From Caenorhabditis elegans (Eukaryota > Nematoda > Chromadorea > Rhabditida > Rhabditidae), in NCBI RefSeq assembly GCF_000002985.6, contig NC_003284.9:10354001-10418000 (forward strand): a stretch of DNA of 64,000 nt. The letters run 5' to 3'. Positions 1 through 10,400 of the stretch are shown here, piece by piece. The notes beneath the pieces are model-generated. The model ran no database searches and was not told the origin of the DNA. It saw nothing but the letters and a program-made list of their open reading frames with translations. Positions within the stretch are counted from its first letter, which is position 1. Each line of letters starts with the position of its first letter. Both the position numbers and the translations under genes were made by a program.

Positions 1-2185
1 AGCTGCCTGCCAATGCACATCCCTGCGCAATAGTCGCACCACCAAATTCATGCACTACTAGACCGCTTATTGCAAATGTGAAGGGGGATAGTAAATGTGA
101 AGAGTTAAAAAGGCAATGAAAACAAGACGAATTACAGTTATTACAGTTAAGATAAGAATTTAAAAGAATTAAAAAAAAATCAACTCAAAGAATGCAACAA
201 TGTGCGAAGCATACTTTAATCCATTCAAAATAAAAAGTAGAATAAGAGGCAATTTGTATTTTCTTTTTCTTCCTGTTCTTATTCTTCCTTTTTCATCTTG
301 ACCACTGGTAATTGTATATATATGCCACCGACAAATCCATTTGCAAGCGCACACCGTACTGTCAGGTTGTAGTTGGCACTTAGGTTCAGAATTGAAAAAA
401 AATCCAAAGTTGAAAGTGAGAAGTGAAAAGTGAAATGATGGCAGGTTGCCATTGCTTTCCTCGGAAACTTTGACAACTTCCACGATGAACAGATTAGAGA
501 AACCCAGCAACGGATATTGCATAACAGACTGCGACGTCTCGTTAATCGAAACAGTTTTCTCATGTATAAGAACTGTAGGAGCGATTAACGGTGAAAAGAG
601 GGGGATATGGTGAAGCGGAAAGTGTTTCCTCTAATATTCTTTTCATTTCTAGCGTTTCTTATTTTCTTCATGAATTTATTTTATTCTTGGTCAAGTAGGA
701 AGAGAGGGTCACTTAGAAAAGAATAAATCAACCACTTTTGGAAGTTTTTTGAAAAAAAAGTGAAAACAATGAAGGATGGTCAGCCAAAGTCAATGAGTTC
801 AGAACACGGATTAAGAAAAAGACTTCAATTGAAAAAGAAACATTTGAAGCGAAACGGAAGTTGTAATCCAGACATCAGTTTTTGAAGAAACTACACAGAA
901 ATGAGAGAATGTGGAGTTTTCATAAATAAAAAATTTACAAAATAATATTTGTCAGTATTCAACAGATTTTGGAGAAGCTATTGTTGAATGAAAGAGGAAA
1001 TTTTGTTCAGTTACAGAGAGTTAGGTTAACATTGAACAATGAGTTGCACTGGTTTCAAAGTTTTAAAGATTTTACAAAGAGTATAGTACACTTTAAGAAA
1101 ACAACGTTTTTTAAACCTATATTATTAAAGTGAATTAAAAAATTAAAAGCACTGTGAAAACTCATATAAAGATTTCTTCCAGTTAAAATAGCCGGTTTTT
1201 GTGTATTTTAAATTTACACTTTCATCAAACGCGATATAAATTTGCATTTTTAGGCTTAGAAATGACAATTCCCAAATATTGCAAAGCCAAATATAAACCT
1301 CATGGGTTCATTAACGATTTAATTATTCAAAAAAAACCGTGGAGGTGTATTACTACAATTACTAAAAAATTTCTTAAGGCTTATAGAGAGATGTTTCTAA
1401 GAAAATAAAAAGTTTCTGCGATTAATCAAATTCTACAGTATGCAGTCCAATTGATTAGACTAAACTTCAGAATTATGATTTTCGCTGTGTTGGCAAAAAG
1501 TACAAAATCAGATCGGAAATTTAAACCAATTTTTTTTGTTTAATAATGTCCATTTTGCTTCAACTTTAATGTGTTTGATATTTATTGGATTTTTTGAAAT
1601 AACAGAAATATAATTGTTTTGTCGCTGTAATTAAAAATTCCAGTTTTTCTTTAAAATTTCTTGAAAAAATAATAAAATATTCTTACCAAATGGTTGAGAG
1701 CGAAGAAAGTCGGCATTGTTCGTTTTCGTCAGCTTTTCGGTGTTCCTGTCGAAAAGTAATGAACGGAAATGACAATAAAATAAAGGAGATATCTATGTTC
1801 AGGATCGACGCCACAGATAATCTTCTCTCGTTCGAGAAAACCAGGATATACAGTTTTGGAAATGTCCACATTTGCAGGTGGCGACAACGATATCCATTCT
1901 TGCCCAGCGGCCAAGCAGCTGGGTCAACAACAAAACAATCGCGCATTGAAATCTTTTGCTTATCGAAGAATAATAATGACCGTTTTTCGACTGCTCTTCA
2001 CACTGTTTTCCGGGAAATGTCTATATTATGTGTGTGCCTAAATAAGCGGAATAAATGGTAGATCCAGCATGGCATTCGCTTTGTTTCCGCAAAAGAGCCA
2101 ACAAAAAACTGAATGACTAATGGCTTGTTGAAACACATTTTTTAGCTTCTGGATTGACTATTAGCGAATTCATTGAATTGCGTTT
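1..2185. other. Region without a supported gene
   Basis: AT-rich DNA with only short, unconvincing open frames on both strands (for example 1690-2061 + and 1683-1946 -, which overlap and carry no recognisable motif or splice pattern). A short frame open from the left edge to a stop at 117-119 (+) could be the tail of a neighbouring gene, but nothing confirms it. A sequence close to the MEX motif of X-chromosome recruitment sites lies at 19-30 on the minus strand and is reported as a finding. Confidence 0.5.
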
Positions 2186-3668
2186 TATTAGGTCAAGAAA
2201 TAAGTTTTGTCGTTTTTTCTCAATTTAAATTTTTTCTCAATTATTTTTTTGTAGTTATATAGAAGATTGTTAGCAATGACAAAAGCCTATCAATATCATT
2301 CATATCAGGCACTTTCAAGAATATTTCCAGCTCAAAACTGTGACAACGAAAACAAAAACTTTTTCGATTTATTTGTTTTCTTTGTGAAACCAAACAGTTT
2401 ACATGCCCTGAAGTATTAGACAGTAAGTTAATTACAATCGTGCGATAACAGCTCCAGGTGCCCTCTTTTGATAGTGCTAGATATGCTTAAAGTGCCAAAA
2501 CTGCTTGTAAAAATGACTTTTTTAACTTTGAGCGTCTCTAACTTGAAGCACGTGAAAGATACAAAAAAGTAATTAATTACAACATTAACAAACGCATCAT
2601 CATTAGCTACATTTTATCAGTTGATCACTTTTTTGTATATTCACTGGTTGCTGAGCTACGATGAGTTTTAGTGGAGCTGGTCCATTTTTTCAAGACCTCT
2701 TTCATTCACTTTATGACCCGTAACTCCAAAACCAGTTGACCGGTCGAAAAATGTTCAACTAACCAAACATTTATCTGTTTATTATAAACATGTAATCGTT
2801 TGTACATTTTGTATATTACTTATGTTTGCAAATTTAAAAGCCATAAAAAAACTGGTTGTTTTGAAAAAAATAGGAAAATAGTTCAATATTTGGATTTTTC
2901 TCCCCCAAAAAGTAACGTAGATCAGCAAAAACGTATGCAATTTTTTAGTCAGCAGGAGACTTATTGTCAAAAATTTTTCGAAATTTTTTTCTAATTTTCA
3001 CACATTTGCTAAAATGACTCATATCGTTGTCAGCAAGAGAGACATTAAAAAATTTTAAAATGTGAAATTTTTATAATAAACAGATAAATGTTTTGTTAGT
3101 TGAACATTTTTCGATCGGTCAACTGGTTTTGGAGTTACGGGTCATATATTGAAAACAGGTGTTTTGAAAAATTGGACCAGCTCCAATAACACTCATCGTA
3201 GCTCAGAAACCAGTGCATATGCAAAAAAGTAATCAACTGATAAAATGTAGCTATTGATATGTATGTTAATGTTGTAATTGATTACTTTTTTGTATCTTCC
3301 ACGTGCCTCAAGTTCGCGCCGATCAAAGTTAAAAAAGTAATTTTTGCAAGCACTTTTGGCAGTTTGAACATATCTAGCGCTACCAAAAAAGGGCACCTAG
3401 AGCTGTTATTGCACGATTGTAATTAACTAACTGTCTACTACTGCAGGGCATGTAAACTTTTTGGTTTCACAAAGAAATGAAAAAAATCGAAAAAAAAATT
3501 TTTTTTTCGTTGTCACAGTTTTTAGTTGGAAATACTCTTAAAGGTGCCTGATATGACTGATATTGATAGGCTTGTCATTGCTAACACTCTTCTATATAAC
3601 TGCAAAAAACCATTCGAGAAAAAATTAAAATTGAGAAAAAACGACCAAACTTATTCCTTGACCTAATA
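2186..3668. repeat. Large foldback (palindromic) element, about 600-bp arms
   Basis: The left arm (about 2186-2787) is repeated in reverse complement, imperfectly, as the right arm (about 3071-3668), around a spacer of about 285 bases. The outer ends read TATTAGGTCAA and TTGACCTAATA. Inside, the arms share blocks such as the stretch around ATGTTCAACTAAC (2751 on) and its complement near 3090-3105. The arms have diverged by scattered substitutions and small indels, so this is an old insertion or a member of an inverted-repeat DNA transposon family (MITE or foldback type), not an assembly artefact. A TA target duplication is possible. No transposase is visible inside it. Confidence 0.85.
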
Positions 3669-4493
3669 TAAACTGATAATAAACTTAATTGTCACAGTAA
3701 ATTAAATACATAAACTTTCAAACAAAGTTATGTAACACATTGTACAGTAACACAATAAATAAAAATTCCACAGATTTTTCATTACCAAAGATAAGTATTG
3801 CTATACTCACATGTACTTTTGTGCTCTACTTTTATCTTTCATTTTGTTTTGCCATTTATTAGATCCTATCTGAAAACTTTTTTTCTAGTACTGGTTACCC
3901 AATTTAAATTTTGAAATCAAGGTTTGAATCACATTGAGAGTGAAAAACGACCTGAGAAAACAAGAACAAGGTCATGGACAGATAATCAAACTGAAAAAAA
4001 AACGCTCAATTTCAATAGTTTACATTTTTTGCAAGTTTGGTAACTTTCATCACGAATTTGTCGCATTATTTCAGTTTTATATAATTTTCCAATTTCCTAA
4101 TTTATGCTTTAATGAAAATTACAGAAATGCTTGTTAAACGCCCAATGCCCATTGTTTAAATCTTTTCTCTCTCACGAAAAAAAACTACGTAAAAAACACG
4201 TAATACAGTGTCAACATCGTTTTTCTTGATGTTTGTTCACATTTACACTTCACACCTCCATTATTCCATAACACCGTTCTCTACATCAAAAATAACAACA
4301 ACTTTCTCCATGTCTTTAGATATAGGGAGATTGACAGCAGAGGAAATTCATATCGCCCAGGATGTCGTTATTCACTCTTCACCGCATTTTCGCTTTTGCT
4401 ACCTTTCCATGTAACCCACGCCCCTACCGCGTCGTTTCCGACGTTTAAACATAACTACGGCAAAAATATTGTAATATATGTTGTATTCCAAAA
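3669..4493. other. Upstream region of the EFHC-family gene
   Basis: AT-rich, with no convincing coding sequence. It runs from the edge of the foldback element to the ATG at 4494 and probably holds the promoter of the EFHC-like gene. The only site I can point to is the X-box-like sequence at 4401-4416. Confidence 0.45.
4401..4416 (+). promoter_or_regulatory. Degenerate X-box-like site (RFX/DAF-19)
   Basis: The sequence ACCTTTCCATGTAACC resembles the ciliary X-box (RYYNYYWTRRNRAC). It keeps the TTTCCATG half and the TAAC half but lacks one central base compared with forms such as GTTTCCATGGTAAC. It sits about 80 bases before the ATG at 4494, the distance at which functional worm X-boxes usually lie. 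The downstream gene belongs to a ciliary family, which makes the site plausible; the one-base shortening makes it uncertain. Confidence 0.35.
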
Positions 4494-6475
4494 ATGTCGT
4501 TTAGAAGTTTTGAAGATTCTGCTCAGGATGTTCCCACCGAAGATATTTTGGAGCACTTTGGAAGCGATCCAACGCCAGTTAGACGACGACAACAGCTGAA
4601 ATACAAAAATGGAGAGTGTTTTGTGCCTGTTGAAACCATTGTGGACAACTATCCAAAACAAAGAAGTTTCCATCATTATTGCAAGTAAGTAAATCTAATA
4701 TTTTGCACTAAAAACGTTTCAGAAATTTTTGTAACTCAAGATATATGTACAGACACCACAGTTTTAGGATTACACATTTTTCTCACTCAATGCTGAAAAT
4801 TTAAAGAATTAAATTTTTAACAGAAACAGAAATTACATCAGTCTTGTTTTTTTTCTTCAATGTTCCAAAAATCACTAGCAAATATTCATTAAACTACATA
4901 ATGAATAATTTTAGTGCTGGGCCATTACTCCACGAGGCTGAAGCAGCCAATTCCGCCGTTCTCTCCTTTGACGCGTATGCTGAAGAAGACGGATTGGACG
5001 AAGAGATCCATAGAATTCGTATTTTCAAAATCAATTATCATCTTAATGATGACACAATCACTGTTAATGAGCCATTTGTTGACAATACGGGATATCTTCA
5101 TGTGATTTCAACTTTCAGAAACCATACATACGAATTTCATTTCTTGCAGGGAAGAATATTTCGTCGGCAAAAAGTTCCTGCACACAATCGTATTGGAAAG
5201 CCATATGTCCATTGGAGTGATCTGAATGTTGGAACTGATATCAATTTGTTTCAAACTATTTATAGAATTACTTCTTGTGATACATTCACGCGGGTTTTTA
5301 TAACATTATGTAGTTTTTTATTTCGTTCTGTTTTTCAGAGTTTTCTTGAAGAGCACGGAACTAAAGTTAACGAGGATGAAGAATTGCCTGAAGATCCATG
5401 GCTAGTGCGAAGGCGTGGAGCCCCACGAACTGCTCCAAAACTTCCCGATCAGGTAATCAGGAATATGCTTGCTACCGACGATTTAAATTTTGTAGAGAGA
5501 GTTCATTAATCGACCACCAATGTTGGTTTACCGATGCTGCTGGCTGGATCACATGAATGATTTCCATGGATGCCGGATGAAGCGCATTTTCAAGTAAAGC
5601 TCAATTAAATTTCTTCATAAATTCGAATTTTTGCAGAATGTATGTTTATTGTTCTGACCATACAGTTGCGCTTATAGAAGAAACAAAAGAATTCGAGGGT
5701 CAGCTATTTTTGAAGAGGATCGCTCTTCCATTTCCAGTACAACCAGGTATTTGGGTTGAAAAGATAGATTTAATTATCTTGTATTGTGCTAGACATGGTA
5801 AAACGTGATTATCGCTGGTGGGATATTAGGCCAGGAGTGTGGGTTGATGTTTTTTGTCGACCGATGTTTGTGTTCGAGTGTGCCAACGACGAAACTAAAT
5901 CTTTTACAAGGCAACAATTTGGAGAGACAGACTTTGCTAACTATAGCAGTCAGGTAATTTGATAACTTTCAAATCTGCAGATGAAAGTTAAAAAAACCAT
6001 TATAACCAAAAAAAAATATTGGAAACTATGCTTAAACTTTCAGATTTTGGAAGAAGGTCCTCCAACAACGCAATTTTTTAATTCACCATCAATATTGAAG
6101 TTTCGTTGCACAATGGTTTAACAATAGTTTTCACACTTTTCAATGAGTTTCTTTTTGATTTTAGGTTGATGCTCCTTCTGTATTGTACGGTCTTCATTTT
6201 CTTCTCTATTATGATGTTAATCGCCGAATAGTAAACATAAACGAGGAAGGCAGGAAGACGTGGACAGATGGAAGGGTTTTTCTGAAAGACGTTGATGCTT
6301 CAACTTTTAGGTAAATGTTTAAATTTCTAATCATACTCATCAACTTTTTTATAGCGAAAATCAATTTGCACCAGGAAGAATTTTGCAATTTTTCAAATGG
6401 CGATTTAATTTGGTACAGTCTAGTGGAGAGACGGGCAAATATCTTCGCTGGAAACAAACGCCAATTCATAAATAG
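4494..6475 (+). CDS. EFHC-family protein with three DM10 domains
   Basis: Ten exons: 4494-4684, 4915-5101, 5150-5293, 5339-5452, 5496-5593, 5637-5746, 5793-5953, 6044-6115, 6165-6310, 6355-6475. They join in frame into 447 residues. Three DM10 modules follow one another, at about residues 86-185 (motifs LNVGTDINLFQTIYRITSCD and FLEEHG), 213-335 (HMNDFHGCRMK, FVFECANDETKSFTR, FGETDF) and 336-447 (FAPGRILQFFKWRF). This order matches EFHC1/EFHC2 and the algal Rib72, which line the inside of ciliary doublet microtubules. Two of the introns (5102-5149 and 5294-5338) are multiples of three and stay open if retained; the DM10 alignment decides that they are removed. The model stops right after DM10-3, so the C-terminal EF-hand region of mammalian EFHC1 is absent. 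It is probably a second C. elegans EFHC paralogue. Family assignment is strong; cellular role is inferred. Confidence 0.9.
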
Positions 6476-6971
6476 CTTTTACAATAATTTTTTCGCTACT
6501 AACTCAATATTCTTCTTTTAAACTGTTAGATTTGAGTAAACATGTTTTCCAATATCAGCAATTTATTGAATAATTTCAATGAGATTGCAAATAAGTCAGC
6601 GTATTAATATATTGATTAAAATTATTATCGTAAAGAAACATAAAGACAAAATCATTTGATCACCCTATGGAACGTTTTGATCACCCTATGGAACGTACAA
6701 ACGCCCTCAGCTACGTTTCTGTTTGCCAGTAAACTCTAAACTTGTGAGCTAAATCTCGAGCATAATTGCGGTATTCCTTGAAAGAACCAAGCTTATTGTC
6801 TACTCAATTTCTTCCATGCAAAGCTTTCCGAGCATCTTGCAAAGTTTTTTAGTGGCCATCTTCATTATTGGGAGTCAGTTCACTCTGAATATTCTTGTGA
6901 AAAGCAAAGACTCCCAGAAGTTTAAAAACAAAACAAATTTCTACACATTTTTTGCGGTGTGGGCGATATTT
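6476..6971. other. Downstream flank of the EFHC-like gene
   Basis: No coding sequence is recognised. It contains a perfect 21-bp tandem duplication at 6655-6696 and otherwise AT-rich DNA leading into the satellite block. Confidence 0.5.
6655..6696. repeat. Perfect 21-bp tandem duplication
   Basis: Two adjacent identical copies, each beginning TTTGATCACCC and ending TATGGAACGT, at 6655-6675 and 6676-6696. The lack of any difference suggests a recent replication-slippage duplication. Confidence 0.95.
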
Positions 6972-7210
6972 ATTGGCAGAACATTAGAGAGTGGTTTTTT
7001 TAAACTTTCATCTGCAAATTTGAAAGTTATCAAATTACCTGACTGCCAATATATTTACTCTAATGTTCTGCCAATATATTTACTCTAATGTTCTGCCAAT
7101 TAGAGTAATTATATTGGCAGAACATTAGAGTAAATATATTGGCAGAACATTAGAGTAAATATATTGGCAGAACATTGGAGTAATAAAATTGGCAGAACAT
7201 TAGAGTAAAT
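6972..7210. repeat. Founder-like 25-bp repeats with an internal inversion
   Basis: A single copy of the unit (ATTGGCAGAACATTAGAG plus GTGG) stands at 6972-6994. After about 45 bases of unrelated DNA, two copies in the opposite orientation (CTGCCAATATATTTACTCTA, then ATGTT) run from about 7044 to 7100. They are followed from about 7101 by about four copies in the forward orientation. The period is 25 bases. The switch point forms a palindrome (GTTCTGCCAA ... TTGGCAGAAC). The unit shares TTGG, GAA and AGAGTAAA, in the same order, with the main array that follows, so this looks like the older edge from which the array grew. Confidence 0.85.
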
Positions 7211-7222
7211 ATATTGGGGAAT

Positions 7223-7492
7223 AGTGGGAAGCCACAGAGAGTAAAATATGGTGGGAAGCCACAGAGAGTAAAATATAGTGGGAAGCCACAGAGAGTAAAA
7301 TATAGTGGGAAGCCACAGAGAGTAAAATATAGTGGGAAGCCACAGAGAGTAAAATATGGTGGGAAGCCACAGAGAGTAAAATATAGTGGGAAGCCACAGA
7401 GAGTAAAATATGGTGGGAAGCCACAGAGAGTAAAATATAGTGAGAAGCCACAGAGAGTAAAATATAGTGGGAAGCCACAGAGAGTAAAATAT
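7223..7492. repeat. Ten tandem copies of a 27-bp unit
   Basis: Ten copies of a 27-bp unit (GTGGGAAGCCACAGAGAG then TAAAATATA), nearly identical; most differences are one A/G position before the GTGGG. Compared with the following 25-bp unit it carries an extra CA (CCACAGAGAG against CCAGAGAG) and GGGAAG in place of GGTGAAG. It forms a bridge between the founder-like repeats and the large array. The plus strand is open in one frame with a 9-residue period because 27 is a multiple of three; I do not regard it as coding. Confidence 0.95.
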
Positions 7493-10400
7493 ATGGTGAA
7501 GCCAGAGAGTAAAATGTTTGGTGAAGCCAGAGAGTAAAAAATATGGTGAAGCCAGAGAGTAAAATATTGGGTGAAGCCAGAGAGTAAAATATTGGGTGAA
7601 GCCTAAGAGTAAAAAATATGGTGAAGCCAGAGAGTAAAAAATATGGTGAAGCCAGAGAGTAAAATATTGGGTGAAGCCAGAGAGTAAAAAATATGGTGAA
7701 GCCAGAGAGTAAAAAATATGGTGAAGCCAGAGAGTAAAATATTTGGTGAAGCCAGAGAGTAAAAAATATGGTGAAGCCAGAGAGTAAAAAATATGGTGAA
7801 TCCAGAGAGTAAAATATTTGGTGAAGCCAGAGAGTAAAAAATATGGTGAAGCCAGAGAGTAAAATATATGGTGAAGCCAGAGAGTAAAAAATATGGTGAA
7901 GCCAGAGAGTAAAATATTTGGTGAAGCCAGAGAGTAAAAAATATGGTGAAGCCAGAGAGTAAAATATTGGGTGAAGCCAGAGAGTAAAATATTGGGTGAA
8001 GCCAGAGAGTAAAATATATGGTGAAGCCAGAGAGTAAAAAATATGGTGAAGCCAGAGAGTACAATATATGGTGAAGCCAGAGAGTAAAAAATATGGTGAA
8101 GCCAGAGAGTAAAATATTGGGTGAAGCCAGAGAGTAAAATATATGGTGAAGCCAGAGAGTAAAAAATATGGTGAAGCCAGAGAGTAAAAAATATGGTGAA
8201 TCCAGAGAGTAAAATATTTGGTGAAGCCAGAGAGTAAAATATTTGGTGAAGCCATAGAGTAAAATATTTGGTGAAGCCAGAGAGTAAAATATATGGTGAA
8301 GCCAGAGAGTAAAAAATATGGTGAAGCCAGAGAGTAAAATATTTGGTGAAGCCAGAGAGTAAAATATATGGTGAAGCCAGAGAGTAAAAAATATGGTGAA
8401 GCCATAGAGTAAAATATTTGGTGAAGCCAGAGAGTAAAATATATGGTGAAGCCAGAGAGTCAAATATTTGGTGAAGCCAGAGAGTAAAAAATATGGTGAA
8501 GCCAGAGAGTCAAATATTGGGTGAAGTCAGAGAGTAAAATATATGGTGAAGCCAGAGAGTAAAATATTTGGTGAAGCCAGAGAGTAAAATATTTGGTGAA
8601 GCCAGAGAGTAAAATATTTGGTGAAGCCATAGAGTAAAATATTTGGTGAAGCCAGAGAGTAAAAAATACGGTGAAGCCAGAGAGTAAAATATTTGGTGAA
8701 GCCAGAGAGTAAAATATTGAGTGAAGCCAGAGAGTCAAATATATGGTGAAGCCAGAGAGTAAAATATTTGGTGAAGCCAGAGAGTAAAATATATGGTGAA
8801 GCCAGAGAGTAAAATATTTGGTGAAGCCAGAGAGTAAAATATATGGTGAAGCCAGAGAGTAAAATATTTGGTGAAGCCAGAGAGTAAAATATTGAGTGAA
8901 GCCAGAGAGTCAAATATATGGTGAAGCCAGAGAGTAAAATATTTGGTGAAGCCAGAGAGTAAAATATTTGGTGAAGCCAGAGAGTAAAATATATGGTGAA
9001 GCCAGAGAGTAAAATATTTGGTGAAGCCAGAGAGTAAAATATTTGGTGAAACCATAGAGTAAAATATTTGGTGAAGCCAGAGAGTAAAATATTTGGTGAA
9101 GCCAGAGAGTAAAATATATGGTGAAGCCAGAGAGTAAAATATTTGGTGAAGCCAGAGAGTAAAATATTGGGTGAAGCCAGAGAGTAAAAAATATGGTGAA
9201 GCCAGAGAGTAAAATATTGGGTGAAGCCAGAGAGTAAAATATTGGGTGAAGCCTAAGAGTAAAAAATATGGTGAAGCCAGAGAGTAAAAAATATGGTGAA
9301 GCCAGAGAGTAAAAGATTGGGTGAAGCCAGAGAATAAAAGATTGGGTGAAGCCAGAGAGTAAAATATTGGGTGAAGCCAGAGAGTAAAATATATGGTGAA
9401 GTCAGAGAGTAAAATATTGGGTGAAGCCAGAGAGTAAAAGATTGGGTGAAGCCAGAGAGTAAAATATTGGGTGAAGCCAGAGAGTAAAAAATATGGTGAA
9501 GCCAGAGAGTAAAAGATTGGGTGAAGCCAGAGAGTAAAATATTTGGTGAAGCCAGAGAGTAAAATATTTGGTGAAGCCAGAGAGTAAAATATTGAGTGAA
9601 GCCAGAGAGTCAAATATATGGTGAAGCCAGAGAGTAAAATATTTGGTGAAGCCAGAGAGTAAAATATTTGGTGAAGCCAGAGAGTAAAATATATGGTGAA
9701 GCCAGAGAGTAAAATATTTGGTGAAGCCAGAGAGTAAAATATTTGGTGAAGCCAGAGAGTAAAATATTGAGTGAAGCCAGAGAGTCAAATATATGGTGAA
9801 GCCAGAGAGTAAAATATTTGGTGAAGCCAGAGAGTAAAATATTTGGTGAAGCCAGAGAGTAAAATATATGGTGAAGCCAGAGAGTAAAATATTTGGTGAA
9901 CCATAGAGTAAAATATTTGGTGAAGCCAGAGAGTAAAATATTTGGTGAAGCCAGAGAGTAAAATATTTGGTGAAGCCAGAGAGTAAAATATTTGGTGAAG
10001 CCAGAGAGTAAAAAATATGGTGAAGCCAGAGAGTAAAATATTTGGTGAAGCCAGAGAGTAAAAAATATGGTGAAGCCAGAGAGTAAAAAATATGGTGAAT
10101 CCAGAGAGTAAAATATTGGGTGAAGCCAGAGAGTAAAATATTTGGTGAAGCCAGAGAGTAAAATATATGGTGAAGCCAGAGAGTAAAAAATATGGTGAAG
10201 CCAGAGAGTAAAATATTTGGTGAAGCCAGAGAGTAAAAAATATGGTGAAGCCAGAGAGTAAAATATTGAGTGAAGCCAGAGAGTCAAATATATGGTGAAG
10301 CCAGAGAGTAAAATATTTGGTGAAGCCAGAGAGTAAAATATTTGGTGAAGCCAGAGAGTAAAATATATGGTGAAGCCAGAGAGTAAAAAATATGGTGAAG

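Noticed and set aside
1..119. Terminal exon of a neighbouring gene at the left edge, on either strand
   Set aside because: Short open frames exist on both strands, but none has a clear splice site, motif or poly(A) signal within view.
1683..2061. Overlapping frames on opposite strands of 87 to 123 codons
   Set aside because: No homology, no splice context, and both strands are open at once over the same GC-richer patch.
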